From positions 97,985 to 161,984 of the forward strand of contig CALXPQ010000004.1 of the NCBI GenBank assembly GCA_944390485.1: a DNA stretch of 64,000 bases. Direction: 5' to 3'. The translations under genes were made by a program, and so were the position numbers. The notes under the pieces are model-generated. The model worked only from the letters and a program-made list of their open reading frames with translations. It did not search any database and was not told where the DNA came from. The stretch comes from Veillonellales bacterium (GTDB taxonomy: Bacteria; Bacillota; Negativicutes; Veillonellales; Dialisteraceae). Below are positions 42,772-51,951 of the stretch, one piece after another; within the stretch, counting starts at the first letter, position 1; every line of letters begins with the position of its first letter.

Positions 42772-44151
42772 ATGATGAAAGTACTGGTAACAGGAGCTAC
42801 CGGCCAGCTGGGCTGGGACGTGGTGAAGGAATTAGAACGGCGCGGCATGGATTATCGCGGGACAGGATCGAAGGACTTGGATATCACGGACCGGGAAGCC
42901 GTGATGGAGTATATCTGGGACTATCAGCCGGATGCGGTCATCCACTGCGCCGCTTATACGGCGGTTGACAAAGCGGAAGACGAGCCGGAGAAATGCCGGG
43001 ATGTGAATGTCAATGGGACCACTTACATTGCGGAAGCCTGCAAGGTAGTCGACGCCAAAATGATTTATATCAGCACCGACTATGTCTTTGGTGATGACGG
43101 GGACCAGCCTCACGAAGTAGACGACCCGGTGCACCCGCTCAATGTGTACGGGCAGACCAAGTGGGAAGGCGAGGAAGCGGTACGGCGCATCCTGCAGAAA
43201 TATTTCATCGTGCGGATCTCCTGGGTCTTCGGAGAGCACGGCAATAACTTCGTGAAGACCATGCTGCGATTGGGGCAGACGCATAAGGAGATTTCTGTCG
43301 TGGCGGATCAGTTTGGCGCGCCTACCTATACAGCCGATCTGGCACCGCTTCTCTGTGACATGATGACGACAGAGAAATACGGCACCTATCACGCCTGTAA
43401 CAGCGGCTGCTGCTCCTGGGCGGAATTTGCAGAAGAGATTTTCCGGCAAGCACATATGGATGTGAAGGTTAAATATATCACTACGGAGGAGTATCCAACG
43501 AAAGCTGTACGGCCGAAGAATTCAAGATTAAACAAAACGTGTTTGCAAGAGAATAATTTTCTGGATTTGGAGAGATGGCAGGATGCGTTAGACGCGAATG
43601 TTTACAGAAATGTGGGAAGTAAAGGAGCGATCCAAATGGCGTTTAAGGTAATAAAAGCGGAAGAACTCTCGTGGAATCCTTTCCTGCAGATCGGGAAGGG
43701 ATGGTTCCTGGTGACGGCGGGGACGAAGGAGAAGTGCAATGGCATGACGGTGAGCTGGGGAGGATTCGGCGTGTGGTGGGGAAAGAATGCGGCGACGGTG
43801 TATATTCGGCAGAACCGCTGCACGAAGGAATTCATCGACGCGGGGGATCGCTTCACCATCGCGGCGATGCCGGAGTCCTGCCGGAAGGCACTCGGGTACA
43901 TGGGTTCCCATTCCGGTTATGACGGAGATAAATGGCAGTCGGCAGGGTTGACGCCCATGGAGGTGGAAGGCACGGCGGCGCCGGAGGAGGCGGAAGTCAT
44001 CCTCATATGCCGGAAGCTGCTGGCTGCAGAGCTGACGGAGGAGACCTTCCTTGATCCGGCCATGAAGGCGCGCTGGTACTCCGGCGGGGATGAAGGCAAT
44101 TTCCACACCATGTACATCGCGGAGATCGAAAGGGTACTGGTGAAGGAATAA
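42772..44151 (+). CDS. rfbD: dTDP-4-dehydrorhamnose reductase fused to a flavin-reductase-like domain
   Basis: 459 aa. Residues 1-~283 are RmlD: LVTGATGQLGWDVV at the start, YISTDYVFGDDGDQPH, then the catalytic YGQTKWEGEEAV. Residues ~289-459 are an FMN-binding flavin-reductase-like domain (FLVTAGTKEKCNGMTVSWGGFG near its start), a normal stand-alone length of about 171 aa. RmlD is usually only ~280-300 aa. At the joint (43621-43638) there is a perfect AAAGGAG seven bases before an in-frame ATG at 43636, so the second domain may also be made separately. The last ~150 bp of the RmlD part are more AT-rich than the rest. This may be a fusion by loss of a stop codon. Confidence 0.9.
   Translation: MMKVLVTGATGQLGWDVVKELERRGMDYRGTGSKDLDITDREAVMEYIWDYQPDAVIHCAAYTAVDKAEDEPEKCRDVNVNGTTYIAEACKVVDAKMIYISTDYVFGDDGDQPHEVDDPVHPLNVYGQTKWEGEEAVRRILQKYFIVRISWVFGEHGNNFVKTMLRLGQTHKEISVVADQFGAPTYTADLAPLLCDMMTTEKYGTYHACNSGCCSWAEFAEEIFRQAHMDVKVKYITTEEYPTKAVRPKNSRLNKTCLQENNFLDLERWQDALDANVYRNVGSKGAIQMAFKVIKAEELSWNPFLQIGKGWFLVTAGTKEKCNGMTVSWGGFGVWWGKNAATVYIRQNRCTKEFIDAGDRFTIAAMPESCRKALGYMGSHSGYDGDKWQSAGLTPMEVEGTAAPEEAEVILICRKLLAAELTEETFLDPAMKARWYSGGDEGNFHTMYIAEIERVLVKE
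43621..43638 (+). promoter_or_regulatory. Internal ribosome binding site inside rfbD
   Basis: AAAGGAG (43621-43627) followed by ATG at 43636, in frame with the fused downstream domain. It would give a separate 171-aa flavin-reductase-like protein (43636-44151). Confidence 0.6.
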
Positions 44152-44163
44152 CAAAACAAGAGA

Positions 44164-44192
44164 AGCAGAGTCTGAAACGGGCTCTGCTTTTT
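44164..44192 (+). terminator. Terminator of the rml operon
   Basis: AGCAGAG (44164-44170) pairs with CTCTGCT (44182-44188), extended by wobble pairs and followed by T. Confidence 0.75.
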
Positions 44193-44410
44193 CTATTGCA
44201 TGACATGAAGGCGTTGAGCCAGGCGAAGTGCCTGAAGCCCACTTGGAAATTGGATAGTTACAAAATAGTGTACTTTCTACCGCGTGTAATATATAATGAC
44301 AATGCACAGCATTTTACTGATGCATAAGCCGCTGGCTTCGTTTGATACATCCCAGAAAATGAAAGCCAGCAATGCAATCAGTGTAATTATGAAGAGAAAG
44401 GGAGAGTTTC

Positions 44411-45309
44411 ATGAATAAGATTCAGATTAAGATTGGTGATATGGAATTTGGCGCGGAAGGAGACAGCGATTTCATTGCCCGAGAGCGACAGCAATTTTTG
44501 CGGCACATTTCAGGGATCGAGAATCGGTTGCCGAAAGTTTCCGAGCCGGCTGTGGTCAAAGCCATATCGACAGACCTGGGACATCTGAATCTATAGAAAA
44601 AGTACAGGATACAAACTCGGATTCGCTGTCAGATTTTTTAGGAAAGAAAAAATTCAGCAGCGCGGTAGAAACGGTCATGGGCGTTGCCTATTATTTGACA
44701 TCTGTGAAACAGATGGATAATTTTACTGCACGGGATATTCTTACCGCACTGGAAATGGCGCATTGGCCGGCTCCTCACAATGTATGGTCTGGGATTCGGA
44801 GAAATATAAAACACGGGTGGCTGCAATTGGGCAAAGAAAGACGCGATGGGAAAAATACCTATCGAGTGCTTGAGGCAGGGCGCCGTTGGTGTGAAAAGTA
44901 CCGCCCTGTTTCAACCGGGGCGATGAAAAAGAAGAATAAAAAAGAAAACGCTTTAAGAGCCTCATCTGCAATTTTGAAAGTTACCCGGGAAGATCTTCAT
45001 TTGGCTAAATATTGTAATCCCGTCGGTTCAAAGAAGTTTAGAGAACAGCTGTTGATGGTCATGTATATTTGTATCCGAGAAACAGGGATTCGTTTTTTCT
45101 CTGTGGCGGATTTGATTGCCCTGTTTGCCAATCTGTTTCAGGAAAAGGTCAGTTCGCGTAAAGTATATTACGCAATTAATCATGGAGAGCGGGAATTTGA
45201 GGGGAGAAATAAGAAAAAAGCAATTTACCATACGCTGACCAGGGATGGAATAGAGGAGGCAGAACGTCTTATTGCAAGATATAGGACGGCAAAAGCAAAA
45301 AACAGATAA
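44411..45309 (+). pseudogene. Winged-helix-like protein gene interrupted by a frame change
   Basis: The first part, 44411-44596 (61 codons), has a ribosome site (GGGAGAG) and reads MNKIQIKIGDMEFGAEGDS, a typical N-terminus of a small regulator. The frame then stops at 44594-44596. The second frame, open from 44419 and carrying 44677-45309, continues as protein-like text without a break from ESIEKVQDTNSDSLSDF through KKFSSAVETVMGVAYYLTS. Its ATG at 44677 lies inside this conserved-looking stretch and has no ribosome site. Joining both by a -1 shift near 44580-44596 gives about 297 aa with two winged-helix-like regions (FTARDILTALEMAHWPAP and a second near RFFSVADLIALFANLF). It may be a decayed gene, a true -1 frameshift or a sequencing error. 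No known family is assigned. Confidence 0.55.
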
Positions 45310-45352
45310 AAATAGCGCGATGAGTGGAATTAGAGTACGATAAATAGAAAAG

Positions 45353-45381
45353 AGGCTGGAACTACAATGCCCAGCCTTTTA
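45353..45381 (+). terminator. Probable terminator
   Basis: AGGCTGG (45353-45359) pairs with CCAGCCT (45371-45377), followed by a short T-run. Confidence 0.65.
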
Positions 45382-45609
45382 TATTGTGAATTTGTATCCG
45401 TAGAAGCCATTACTTTTAGCGTTTGCGCATTCAGTACTGCCCGGGCGAGACGATGAATGAAATATTTGCTTTGATTCGGGAGGCGAGATTTTGATATATT
45501 ACAATTTTATGTGAGTTGCTATTGCGAATTGTCAAATCAAGGGCAACATTTTGTTGGGATAGACTTTATAGAAGGGGCCTGTAATTTAAGCATTTCTTTA
45601 GTCGATGAT
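45382..45609. other. AT-rich spacer between the interrupted gene and the IS30 relic
   Basis: No gene is seen. It may hold the worn right end of the IS30 element (GTTGC and GCAAC blocks around 45517-45555), but no clear inverted repeat can be proved. Confidence 0.3.
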
Positions 45610-46060
45610 TCAATTCATCGACCTTGTTTTGCATATACTCATCCGTATATGCCGTAAACAGTGCTGCGCGCCCAGATATCCTTTTTTTATATTCTTGCTG
45701 TTAAATGATCTGGCATAGATCGCCTGATAAATGGTGGAATAACTGACGCAGAATTTCCCTTCCTGCTTCATGCGGCCTGCAATCTGCTCAGGAGAGCACT
45801 GATGATTCCGGAATTTGTCCTTGGTGAGAAAGAACAGCGGCTGATTGAGCTGGAGTATCTTTTTCTGATGGCGGGCTTTTCTGCGGTTCACATATCGCTT
45901 CTTGGCACGACAAGGGATGTAGGAAACATACTTGGGTGTATTTCGGCGCAGTTTTCTGGAAATGGTAGATTTACTTCTGCCAGGGGATTTGGCGGCAGCA
46001 GAAATGGACAGACCGGGAGCGAGGAGGGGACTTGCTTTTTTCTTTGCCGGCGCGGATATT
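45610..46060 (-). pseudogene. Decayed IS30-family transposase
   Basis: Read on the minus strand the frame gives a helix-turn-helix typical of IS30 transposases (PGLSISAAAKSPGRSKSTIS, then RKLRRNTPKYVSYIP). After a degraded stretch come CSPEQIAGRMKQEGKFCV and SYSTIYQAIYARSF, the classical IS30 DNA-binding/SPEQIA region. The continuation to the catalytic DDE part is missing, and the C-terminal end (GYLGAQHCLRHIRM) is out of frame or worn. Only about one third of a normal transposase remains and no start codon fits. It is an inactive relic next to the lonB promoter. Confidence 0.8.
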
Positions 46061-46161
46061 CCAGACGTTTTGCGTGCGGTATAATAGAATTAAATTTCAT
46101 GAAAAATACGACGAATAAAATGAGATAAAAAGCAATCGCCCTTCGGGGCGGGGAGTATGGG

Positions 46162-48099
46162 ATGGATGATATCAAGGATCTGCTGAGCCGGCTGATGCGG
46201 CGGGATCAGGATACGGATAAGGCGGTGACGGATGACCTGAACCGCAAGATCAATGCAATCTACAGCATTTATGCGAATCTGGTGGGGCCGGAGGAGCTCA
46301 TCGTGCATACGAGCCGGTATGATGCGCTGAAGTATATCCACGATGAGAATCCGCGGGTGCGGCTCATCGGGATGCAGCGGCTGATCCTGGAGAGCCGGGA
46401 TTACAACCGGCCGCCGGCGGATGAGGAGATCCCGCTGGTGCTGGACAATCTGGAGGAGAAGCTGTCGGACCTGCTCGCGCGGCGCGCGGTGGAGGAGCAG
46501 CTGGAGCGGAAGATCTCGGACCGGCTGGAGGAGCGCCATCAGGAGTATGTGGACGAGATCCGCCGGGAGGTCATCGAGGAGGAGACGGAGGACATCGAGA
46601 CGCCCCAGACGCGGCACCGCATGGAGAAGCTGGAGGCGCTGGAGAAGGTGCGCCTCACGGACACGGCCATGAAGGTGCTCCGCCCGCAGAAGATGGAGGA
46701 AATCGTCGGGCAGGACCGGGCGGTGGAGGCGATGCTTTCGAAGCTGGGGTCGCCGTACCCGCAGCACATGATCCTCTACGGGCCGCCCGGCGTGGGCAAG
46801 ACGACGGCGGCGCGGCTCGTGCTGGAGGCGGTGCGGGGCCGCGGGGCTTCAGTTTTCGGAGAGGACGCGCCCTTCATCGAGTGCGACGGCACGACGCTCC
46901 GGTGGGACAGCCGGGACATGACGAATCCGCTCATCGGCTCGGTGCACGATCCGATCTATCAGGGGGCGAACCGGGATTTCGCCGACGAGGGCATCCCGGA
47001 GCCGAAGCCGGGCCTCGTGACGGACGCCCACGGCGGGGTGCTCTTCATCGATGAGATCGGCGAGCTGGACCCGATCCTCCTGAACAAGCTCCTGAAGGTG
47101 CTGGAGGACAAGCGGGTGTATTTCGAGTCCGCCTATTACGATGAGGAGGACGACCGGGTGCCGGCGTACATCCACAAGCTTTTCAAAGACGGCGCGCCGG
47201 CGGACTTCATCCTCATCGGGGCGACGACGCGCCTGCCGGAGGAGATCAATCCGGCCATCCGCTCGCGGTGCGCGGAGATTTTCTTCGAGCCCCTGTCACC
47301 GCAGTCGGTGACGGCCATCGCAGAGGACGCGGCGCGGCGCCTCGGCGTCTCCATGGAGCCGGGGGCAGCGGCGCTCATCAGCGAGTACACCATGGAGGGC
47401 CGCAAGGCGGTGAATCTCCTCTCCGATGCGTACGGCCGGGCGGTGTACCGCGCAGGGAAGACGGAGGGCGCGGTCATCACGGAGGCGCTCATCCGGGAGA
47501 CGGCCCGGGCGGCGCGGCTCTCCCCGTGGCGGGAGCGGCTCGCCTCGGATGTGCCGCGCATCGGCCATGTGTACGGCCTCGGGGTCGCGGGCTATTGGGG
47601 GAGCATCATCGAGATCGAAGCGGCGGCCTACCCCGCCCGCGAGCCGGGCAAGGGCACGATCCGCTTCAATGAGACGGCGGGCTCCATGGCGAAGGATTCC
47701 GTGGCGACGGCGGCGTCCGTGGTGCGGCGCTATCTCGGGAGGGACCTCTCGGACTACGACCTGCACGTGAACGTCATCGGCGGAGGAAATATCGACGGAC
47801 CGAGCGCGGGATGCGCCATCACGGCGGCCATCCTGTCGGCGGTGGAGCAAGTGCCGATCCGGCAGGATGTGGCGCTCACCGGCGAGATTTCCCTCACGGG
47901 CGAGGTGAAGCCCGTGGGCGGCATCGCGGAGAAGGCCTTCGGCGCCTGCCAGGCGGGGATGAAGACGCTCCTCATCCCGGAGCGGAATAAGGAAGACATC
48001 GGCGCTCATCATTTGGGGATGGACGTGGTGCCGGTGAAGAATATCGAGGAAATCAGGGATATCCTGATGGTCAGAGAGGGGGATCGCGGTGCCGTTTGA
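46162..48099 (+). CDS. lonB: Lon-like ATP-dependent protease LonB
   Basis: 645 aa. An N-terminal helical, charged extension of about 170 aa precedes the AAA+ module. Walker A GPPGVGKTTAA is at 207-217 and Walker B LFIDEIGEL follows. The C-terminal Lon proteolytic domain has the catalytic Ser548 in GGGNIDGPSAGCAI and Lys591 in VKPVGGIAEKAFGA, the Lon Ser-Lys dyad at its usual 43-residue spacing. It is longer than Bacillus LonB because of the extension. It degrades or remodels cytosolic proteins. GGGGAG precedes the ATG; a TATAAT box is at 46080-46085. It overlaps dnaB by 11 bases. Confidence 0.93.
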   Translation: MDDIKDLLSRLMRRDQDTDKAVTDDLNRKINAIYSIYANLVGPEELIVHTSRYDALKYIHDENPRVRLIGMQRLILESRDYNRPPADEEIPLVLDNLEEKLSDLLARRAVEEQLERKISDRLEERHQEYVDEIRREVIEEETEDIETPQTRHRMEKLEALEKVRLTDTAMKVLRPQKMEEIVGQDRAVEAMLSKLGSPYPQHMILYGPPGVGKTTAARLVLEAVRGRGASVFGEDAPFIECDGTTLRWDSRDMTNPLIGSVHDPIYQGANRDFADEGIPEPKPGLVTDAHGGVLFIDEIGELDPILLNKLLKVLEDKRVYFESAYYDEEDDRVPAYIHKLFKDGAPADFILIGATTRLPEEINPAIRSRCAEIFFEPLSPQSVTAIAEDAARRLGVSMEPGAAALISEYTMEGRKAVNLLSDAYGRAVYRAGKTEGAVITEALIRETARAARLSPWRERLASDVPRIGHVYGLGVAGYWGSIIEIEAAAYPAREPGKGTIRFNETAGSMAKDSVATAASVVRRYLGRDLSDYDLHVNVIGGGNIDGPSAGCAITAAILSAVEQVPIRQDVALTGEISLTGEVKPVGGIAEKAFGACQAGMKTLLIPERNKEDIGAHHLGMDVVPVKNIEEIRDILMVREGDRGAV

Positions 48100-49501
48100 G
48101 AAGCGACAGGACCGGCGGAAGACGGAAGACACGGGCGCGATGGCGGTGAGCCGCCTGCCGCCGCAGAGCATCGAAGCGGAGCAGTCCGTCCTCGGGGCGA
48201 TGCTCCTCGACAAGGAAGCGGTCGTCGTCGGGGAGGACCTGCTCCGGCCGGAGGATTTCTATAAGGAAGCGAACGCGGTCATCTTCACGGCCATCCTGAA
48301 TCTGGCCCATCAGGGCAAGGAAGTAGACATCCTCACCACGTCGGAGGAGCTGCGCCGCATGGGCCGGCTGGAGGACGTGGGGGGCGTGCTCTACGTGAAC
48401 GAGCTCCCCGAGCACTGCATCCTGCCGAAGTCCGTGCGCCGTCATGCGGAGATCGTGGCGGACAAGGCGAAGCTCCGCCGGCTCATCGACGCGGCGAATA
48501 TGATCGCTTCCGCGGCGTACGACGGCCGCGGGGAGACGCTGGACATCGTGGACGACGCGGAGCGGCGCATCCTCGAAGTGGCGAAGGACGACCGCAAGGG
48601 GGATTTCGTCTCCCTCGGCGAAGCGGTGCAGCAGGAGCTGTCGGACATCAATACGAAGTACCAGAACCGCACGGGCATCACCGGGCTGTCTTCGGGATTC
48701 CAGAAATTCGACGCTCTCACCAGCGGGTTCCAGAAAGGGGACTTCATCATCGTGGCGGCCCGCCCGTCCATGGGCAAGACCGCTTTCGTCCTGAACATCG
48801 CGAAGAACGTGGCCCTCGGGGGCAAGAAATCCGTGGCGTTCTTCTCGCTGGAAATGCCGCGGAGCCAGCTCGTGCAGCGCCTGCTCTGCTCGACGGCGCT
48901 CATCGACAGCCAGAAGCTCCGCACGGGGCGGCTCTCCACGCAGCAGGAATGGACGAACCTGGCGAACGCGGCGAGCGTGCTCATGGACGCGCCGCTCTAC
49001 ATCGACGACACGTCAGGCATCACCGCGGCGGAGATCCGCTCGAAGTCCCGCCGCCTCAAGGCGGAGAAGGGGCTCGATCTCATCATCATCGACTACCTCC
49101 AGCTCATGCAGAGCCGGAGCAGCCGGGCGAACGAAGGACGCCAGCAGGAGATCTCCGAGATTTCCCGCTCGCTCAAAGGGCTCGCCCGCGAGCTGAACGT
49201 GCCGGTCATCGCGCTGTCCCAGCTCTCCCGGAGCGTGGAGGCGCGGCAGGACCACCGGCCGTTCCTGTCCGACCTGCGCGAGTCGGGCTCGCTCGAGCAG
49301 GACGCGGACATGGTGAGCTTCCTCTACCGCGAAGCGTATTACAATAAAGAACTGGAAGCGGACGACGCCCGCCGGAACCTGACGGAAGTCATCCTCGCGA
49401 AGAACCGCAACGGCCCGGTGGGCACGGTGGAAATGTACTTCGCCGGCCAGTTCACCCTTTTCTATGAGACGACAGACCGGGAAGAACCGGAAGGAGCATG
49501 A
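48089..49501 (+). CDS. dnaB: Replicative DNA helicase
   Basis: 470 aa from the GTG at 48089, behind GGGGGATC, overlapping the lonB stop. N-terminal DnaB domain: LPPQSIEAEQSVLGAMLLD. RecA-like ATPase: ARPSMGKTAFVLNIA Walker A, FFSLEMPRSQLVQRL, YLQLM and VIALSQLSRSVEARQDHRP, then the DLRESGSLEQDADMV region. No intein is present. It unwinds duplex DNA at the replication fork as a hexamer. Confidence 0.98.
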   Translation: MPFEKRQDRRKTEDTGAMAVSRLPPQSIEAEQSVLGAMLLDKEAVVVGEDLLRPEDFYKEANAVIFTAILNLAHQGKEVDILTTSEELRRMGRLEDVGGVLYVNELPEHCILPKSVRRHAEIVADKAKLRRLIDAANMIASAAYDGRGETLDIVDDAERRILEVAKDDRKGDFVSLGEAVQQELSDINTKYQNRTGITGLSSGFQKFDALTSGFQKGDFIIVAARPSMGKTAFVLNIAKNVALGGKKSVAFFSLEMPRSQLVQRLLCSTALIDSQKLRTGRLSTQQEWTNLANAASVLMDAPLYIDDTSGITAAEIRSKSRRLKAEKGLDLIIIDYLQLMQSRSSRANEGRQQEISEISRSLKGLARELNVPVIALSQLSRSVEARQDHRPFLSDLRESGSLEQDADMVSFLYREAYYNKELEADDARRNLTEVILAKNRNGPVGTVEMYFAGQFTLFYETTDREEPEGA

Positions 49502-49504
49502 TCG

Positions 49505-50242
49505 ATGGACCTGTGGGGCAGAGAAGATCCGGAAGACCGGATGCAGGAAGCCGCGGAAAAGAAAGCGGCGGCAGAGGCGGCGCACTTCGCCTCTCATGAC
49601 GAGCTGGCAGCGGCCATCCATACCTGCGCGGCGTGCCATCTCCGGCAGGAGGGCAATCTGGGGCCCGTCCTCTCCAGCGGGCCCGTGCCGTCACCGCTTA
49701 TGTTCGTGGGCGAAGGCCCCGGCGGCGTCGAGGACGACTACGGCGCGCCCCTCGTGGGGCCGTCGGGCCAGCTCCTTGACAAGGCGCTCGCCTCGGTGGG
49801 CATCACCCGCGACCGCGTGTACGTGACGAACGTGGTGAAGTGCCGCCCGCGGGGCAACCGCACGCCGGACATCGCGGAAGGGCGCTTCTGCGCGGACAAG
49901 TGGCTCCGCGAGGAGATCCGCCTCGTGCAGCCGAAAGCCATCGTGGCGCTGGGCAAGGCGGCGCTGCGGTATTTCCTCGGCCATGAAGCGGGCATCGTGC
50001 GGAGCCGCGGGCACTGGTTCGAATGGGAAGGCATCCCCGTCATGCCCACGTACCACCCGGCGTACCTCCTCCGCCAGTACGGCCGCGATCTGGTGAAATC
50101 CAAATGGGACGTGTACTACGACCTGAAAGAGGCGAAGGAGCGGGCCGCGGCCGCCGCGCCGGACTGGGTGTGGCAGAGCGAGACGCCGCCGAACCTCATG
50201 GAAGAATTCGCCGCCGTGCGCGCCGCGCGGCATCGGAAATGA
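49505..50242 (+). CDS. Family 4 uracil-DNA glycosylase
   Basis: 245 aa. Four Cys (C41, C44, C113, C129) in the CAACHL, KCRP and RFC positions fit the [4Fe-4S] cluster of family 4 UDGs. The active-site motif is FVGEGPGGVEDDYGAPLVGPSG (usual form GEAPGxxEDxxGxPFVGRAG), and TYHPAYLLRQ is the second motif. GGAAGGAG precedes the start. It removes uracil from DNA. It follows dnaB by three bases, so the unit lonB-dnaB-udg is probably cotranscribed. The first ~35 aa are a helical extension. Confidence 0.93.
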   Translation: MDLWGREDPEDRMQEAAEKKAAAEAAHFASHDELAAAIHTCAACHLRQEGNLGPVLSSGPVPSPLMFVGEGPGGVEDDYGAPLVGPSGQLLDKALASVGITRDRVYVTNVVKCRPRGNRTPDIAEGRFCADKWLREEIRLVQPKAIVALGKAALRYFLGHEAGIVRSRGHWFEWEGIPVMPTYHPAYLLRQYGRDLVKSKWDVYYDLKEAKERAAAAAPDWVWQSETPPNLMEEFAAVRAARHRK

Positions 50243-50247
50243 AACCG

Positions 50248-50281
50248 CCGGTCTCCCCGGACAAGGGAGGCCGGATTTTTT
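50248..50281 (+). terminator. Intrinsic terminator after the uracil-DNA glycosylase gene
   Basis: CCGG plus CTCC pairs with GGAG plus CCGG (50248-50256 with 50266-50274), followed by seven T. Confidence 0.85.
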
Positions 50282-50385
50282 TATGCTGGGAGAGCGGTGC
50301 GCGGGCGGCGGCCGCACTGAAGAGGCGGGACGTGTCCATGATGGGAGGGAGACGAAGAAAATTTCATCATCTCTTTATTTCTGCA

Positions 50386-50414
50386 TTGCGCAAAAGAAAT
50401 GGCCGTGATATAGT
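50386..50414 (+). promoter_or_regulatory. Promoter of porin 4
   Basis: TTGCGC (50386-50391), a 17-bp spacer, TATAGT (50409-50414). The flanking text TATAGTAGGC is shared with the porin 5 promoter at 55782-55810. Confidence 0.7.
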
Positions 50415-50504
50415 AGGCGTAACCTGCAGGGAAGCCAGTTTTCCCGGCGGGAGGCAGGCGGGCCCGGAGCCGGTCTGCGGCAGAAACGAAAGGAGCGGGA
50501 AACG

Positions 50505-51800
50505 ATGAAATATATCCTCGCGGGGGCCGCGGCGGCCCTTCTGCTTTCCGGAGGCGCGGCTGCGGCGGCGAATCCGTTTTCCGATGTGGCACCGTCCGAC
50601 TGGGCGTATCAGGCGGTGGCGGACCTGTCCGATCAGGGCATCGTGGAGGGCTACCCGGACGGGACCTTCCGGGGCGGCGCGCCCGTCACGCGCTACGAGA
50701 TGGCGCAGATCACGGCGCGCCTCATGGCGAAGGAGGACCAGTACAGCGCGGAGCAGCGCGCGGTCATCGACAGGCTGGCCGCGGAGTATGCGGACGCGCT
50801 GGACAGCCTCGGCGTGCGCGTGACGAATCTGGAGAAGAAGATCGGGAACATTTCCTGGAGCGGCGATGCGCGCATGCGCTACCAGAGCGGCGACAACATG
50901 GGCTCGGAGAGCTGGAACGGGCGCATCCACATCATGATGGAGGGCCGCGTGAATGACCGCACCATGGTGAATGCGCGCCTCTCCACGGACAACGTGAGCT
51001 TCAAAGGCGACGATGACGCGGACATCGGCTTCGAGTCCATGAACGTGCGCCACGACTTCGGCGGCGCGGCGGTCACCCTCGGCCGGTACGATCTCTTCAT
51101 CGGCAATCAGGCGGGCTGGTTCTACGGCAGCGGCTGGGGCTTCGACGGGGCGGAGGCATCGTTTGCTCTCGGAGACCGGGTGACGCTCCGCACGGGCTAC
51201 GGCCAGTTCAATTACGGCTCGTCCCGGCGGCTGTCGGACGGTACGGCGGATCTGTCGGGCAGCCTGAAGAGCAAGGACGTGTACTACGCGCAGGCGAAGG
51301 CCCGTCTCGGCGGCCCGATCCTCACGGCGAGCTACCTGTCCTTCCAGGACGGGATCGACGATTACGGCGGCACGCCGTACTGCCCGGAGATCTGGGACGC
51401 GGACCTCCTCGTGCCGCTGGGCGATTTCCGCATCTTCGGCGAGTACATGAAGAACACCACCGCGCCCGACGGCTACGACACCGCGTGGAACGCCGGCGCG
51501 GGCTACGGCGCGATGGACCTCGCGAAGCCCGGCACGTGGACGCTGGACGTGATGTACAACGATGTGGACTACAACACCTACTTCGGCGGCACGGGCTACC
51601 AGACGGACATCCTCGAGACGCTCACTACCTCCGTCCCGCAGGAGGAGCGCCAGAAGAACATCACCTACTGGATGGCGAAGGCCCGGGTAGTCGTGGCGGA
51701 GAACACCTTCCTCCACGGGCAGTACGTCTTCGGCACGGACGGCACGACGAACGGCGGCCCGAAAGACACGTGGACGCTGTCGCTCAATTACGTATTCTGA
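50505..51800 (+). CDS. OmpM-like SLH-domain outer-membrane porin (4)
   Basis: 431 aa: signal peptide MKYILAGAAAALLLSGGAAAA, SLH domain with [16 protein letters not shown] and [21 protein letters not shown], helical linker, barrel from [11 protein letters not shown], ending WTLSLNYVF. It is closer to porin 5 than to the three-gene array: both share [19 protein letters not shown] and WNGRIHIMMEGRVND. AAAGGAGCGGG precedes the start. Its leader lacks the conserved 28-nt element found in the other four genes. Confidence 0.95.
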   Translation: MKYILAGAAAALLLSGGAAAAANPFSDVAPSDWAYQAVADLSDQGIVEGYPDGTFRGGAPVTRYEMAQITARLMAKEDQYSAEQRAVIDRLAAEYADALDSLGVRVTNLEKKIGNISWSGDARMRYQSGDNMGSESWNGRIHIMMEGRVNDRTMVNARLSTDNVSFKGDDDADIGFESMNVRHDFGGAAVTLGRYDLFIGNQAGWFYGSGWGFDGAEASFALGDRVTLRTGYGQFNYGSSRRLSDGTADLSGSLKSKDVYYAQAKARLGGPILTASYLSFQDGIDDYGGTPYCPEIWDADLLVPLGDFRIFGEYMKNTTAPDGYDTAWNAGAGYGAMDLAKPGTWTLDVMYNDVDYNTYFGGTGYQTDILETLTTSVPQEERQKNITYWMAKARVVVAENTFLHGQYVFGTDGTTNGGPKDTWTLSLNYVF

Positions 51801-51805
51801 ATCGG

Positions 51806-51829
51806 AAAGCCCCCTCGCGGGGCTTTTTT
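51806..51829 (+). terminator. Terminator of porin 4
   Basis: AAGCCCC-CTCGC-GGGGCTT (51807-51825), followed by T. Confidence 0.88.
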
Positions 51830-51885
51830 CGTGCGGGCATGGACGGGCATGCGCGGCGCGCATTCGTCAGCGGCGGCGGAAACGG

Positions 51886-51891
51886 GTATAA
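51886..51891 (+). promoter_or_regulatory. -10 box for the cupin-lar unit
   Basis: TATAAT at 51886-51891, 60 bp before the cupin gene. No clear -35. Confidence 0.45.
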
Positions 51892-51951
51892 TAACGGATA
51901 TGACAGCGGCCGGAAGAGGCCGCGCGCAGGGCGTGGGCCCGGGAGGTCTGT

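Noticed and set aside
43636..44151. Separate flavin-reductase gene as the only annotation
   Set aside because: No stop codon separates it from rfbD, so it is described as a fusion with a possible internal start.
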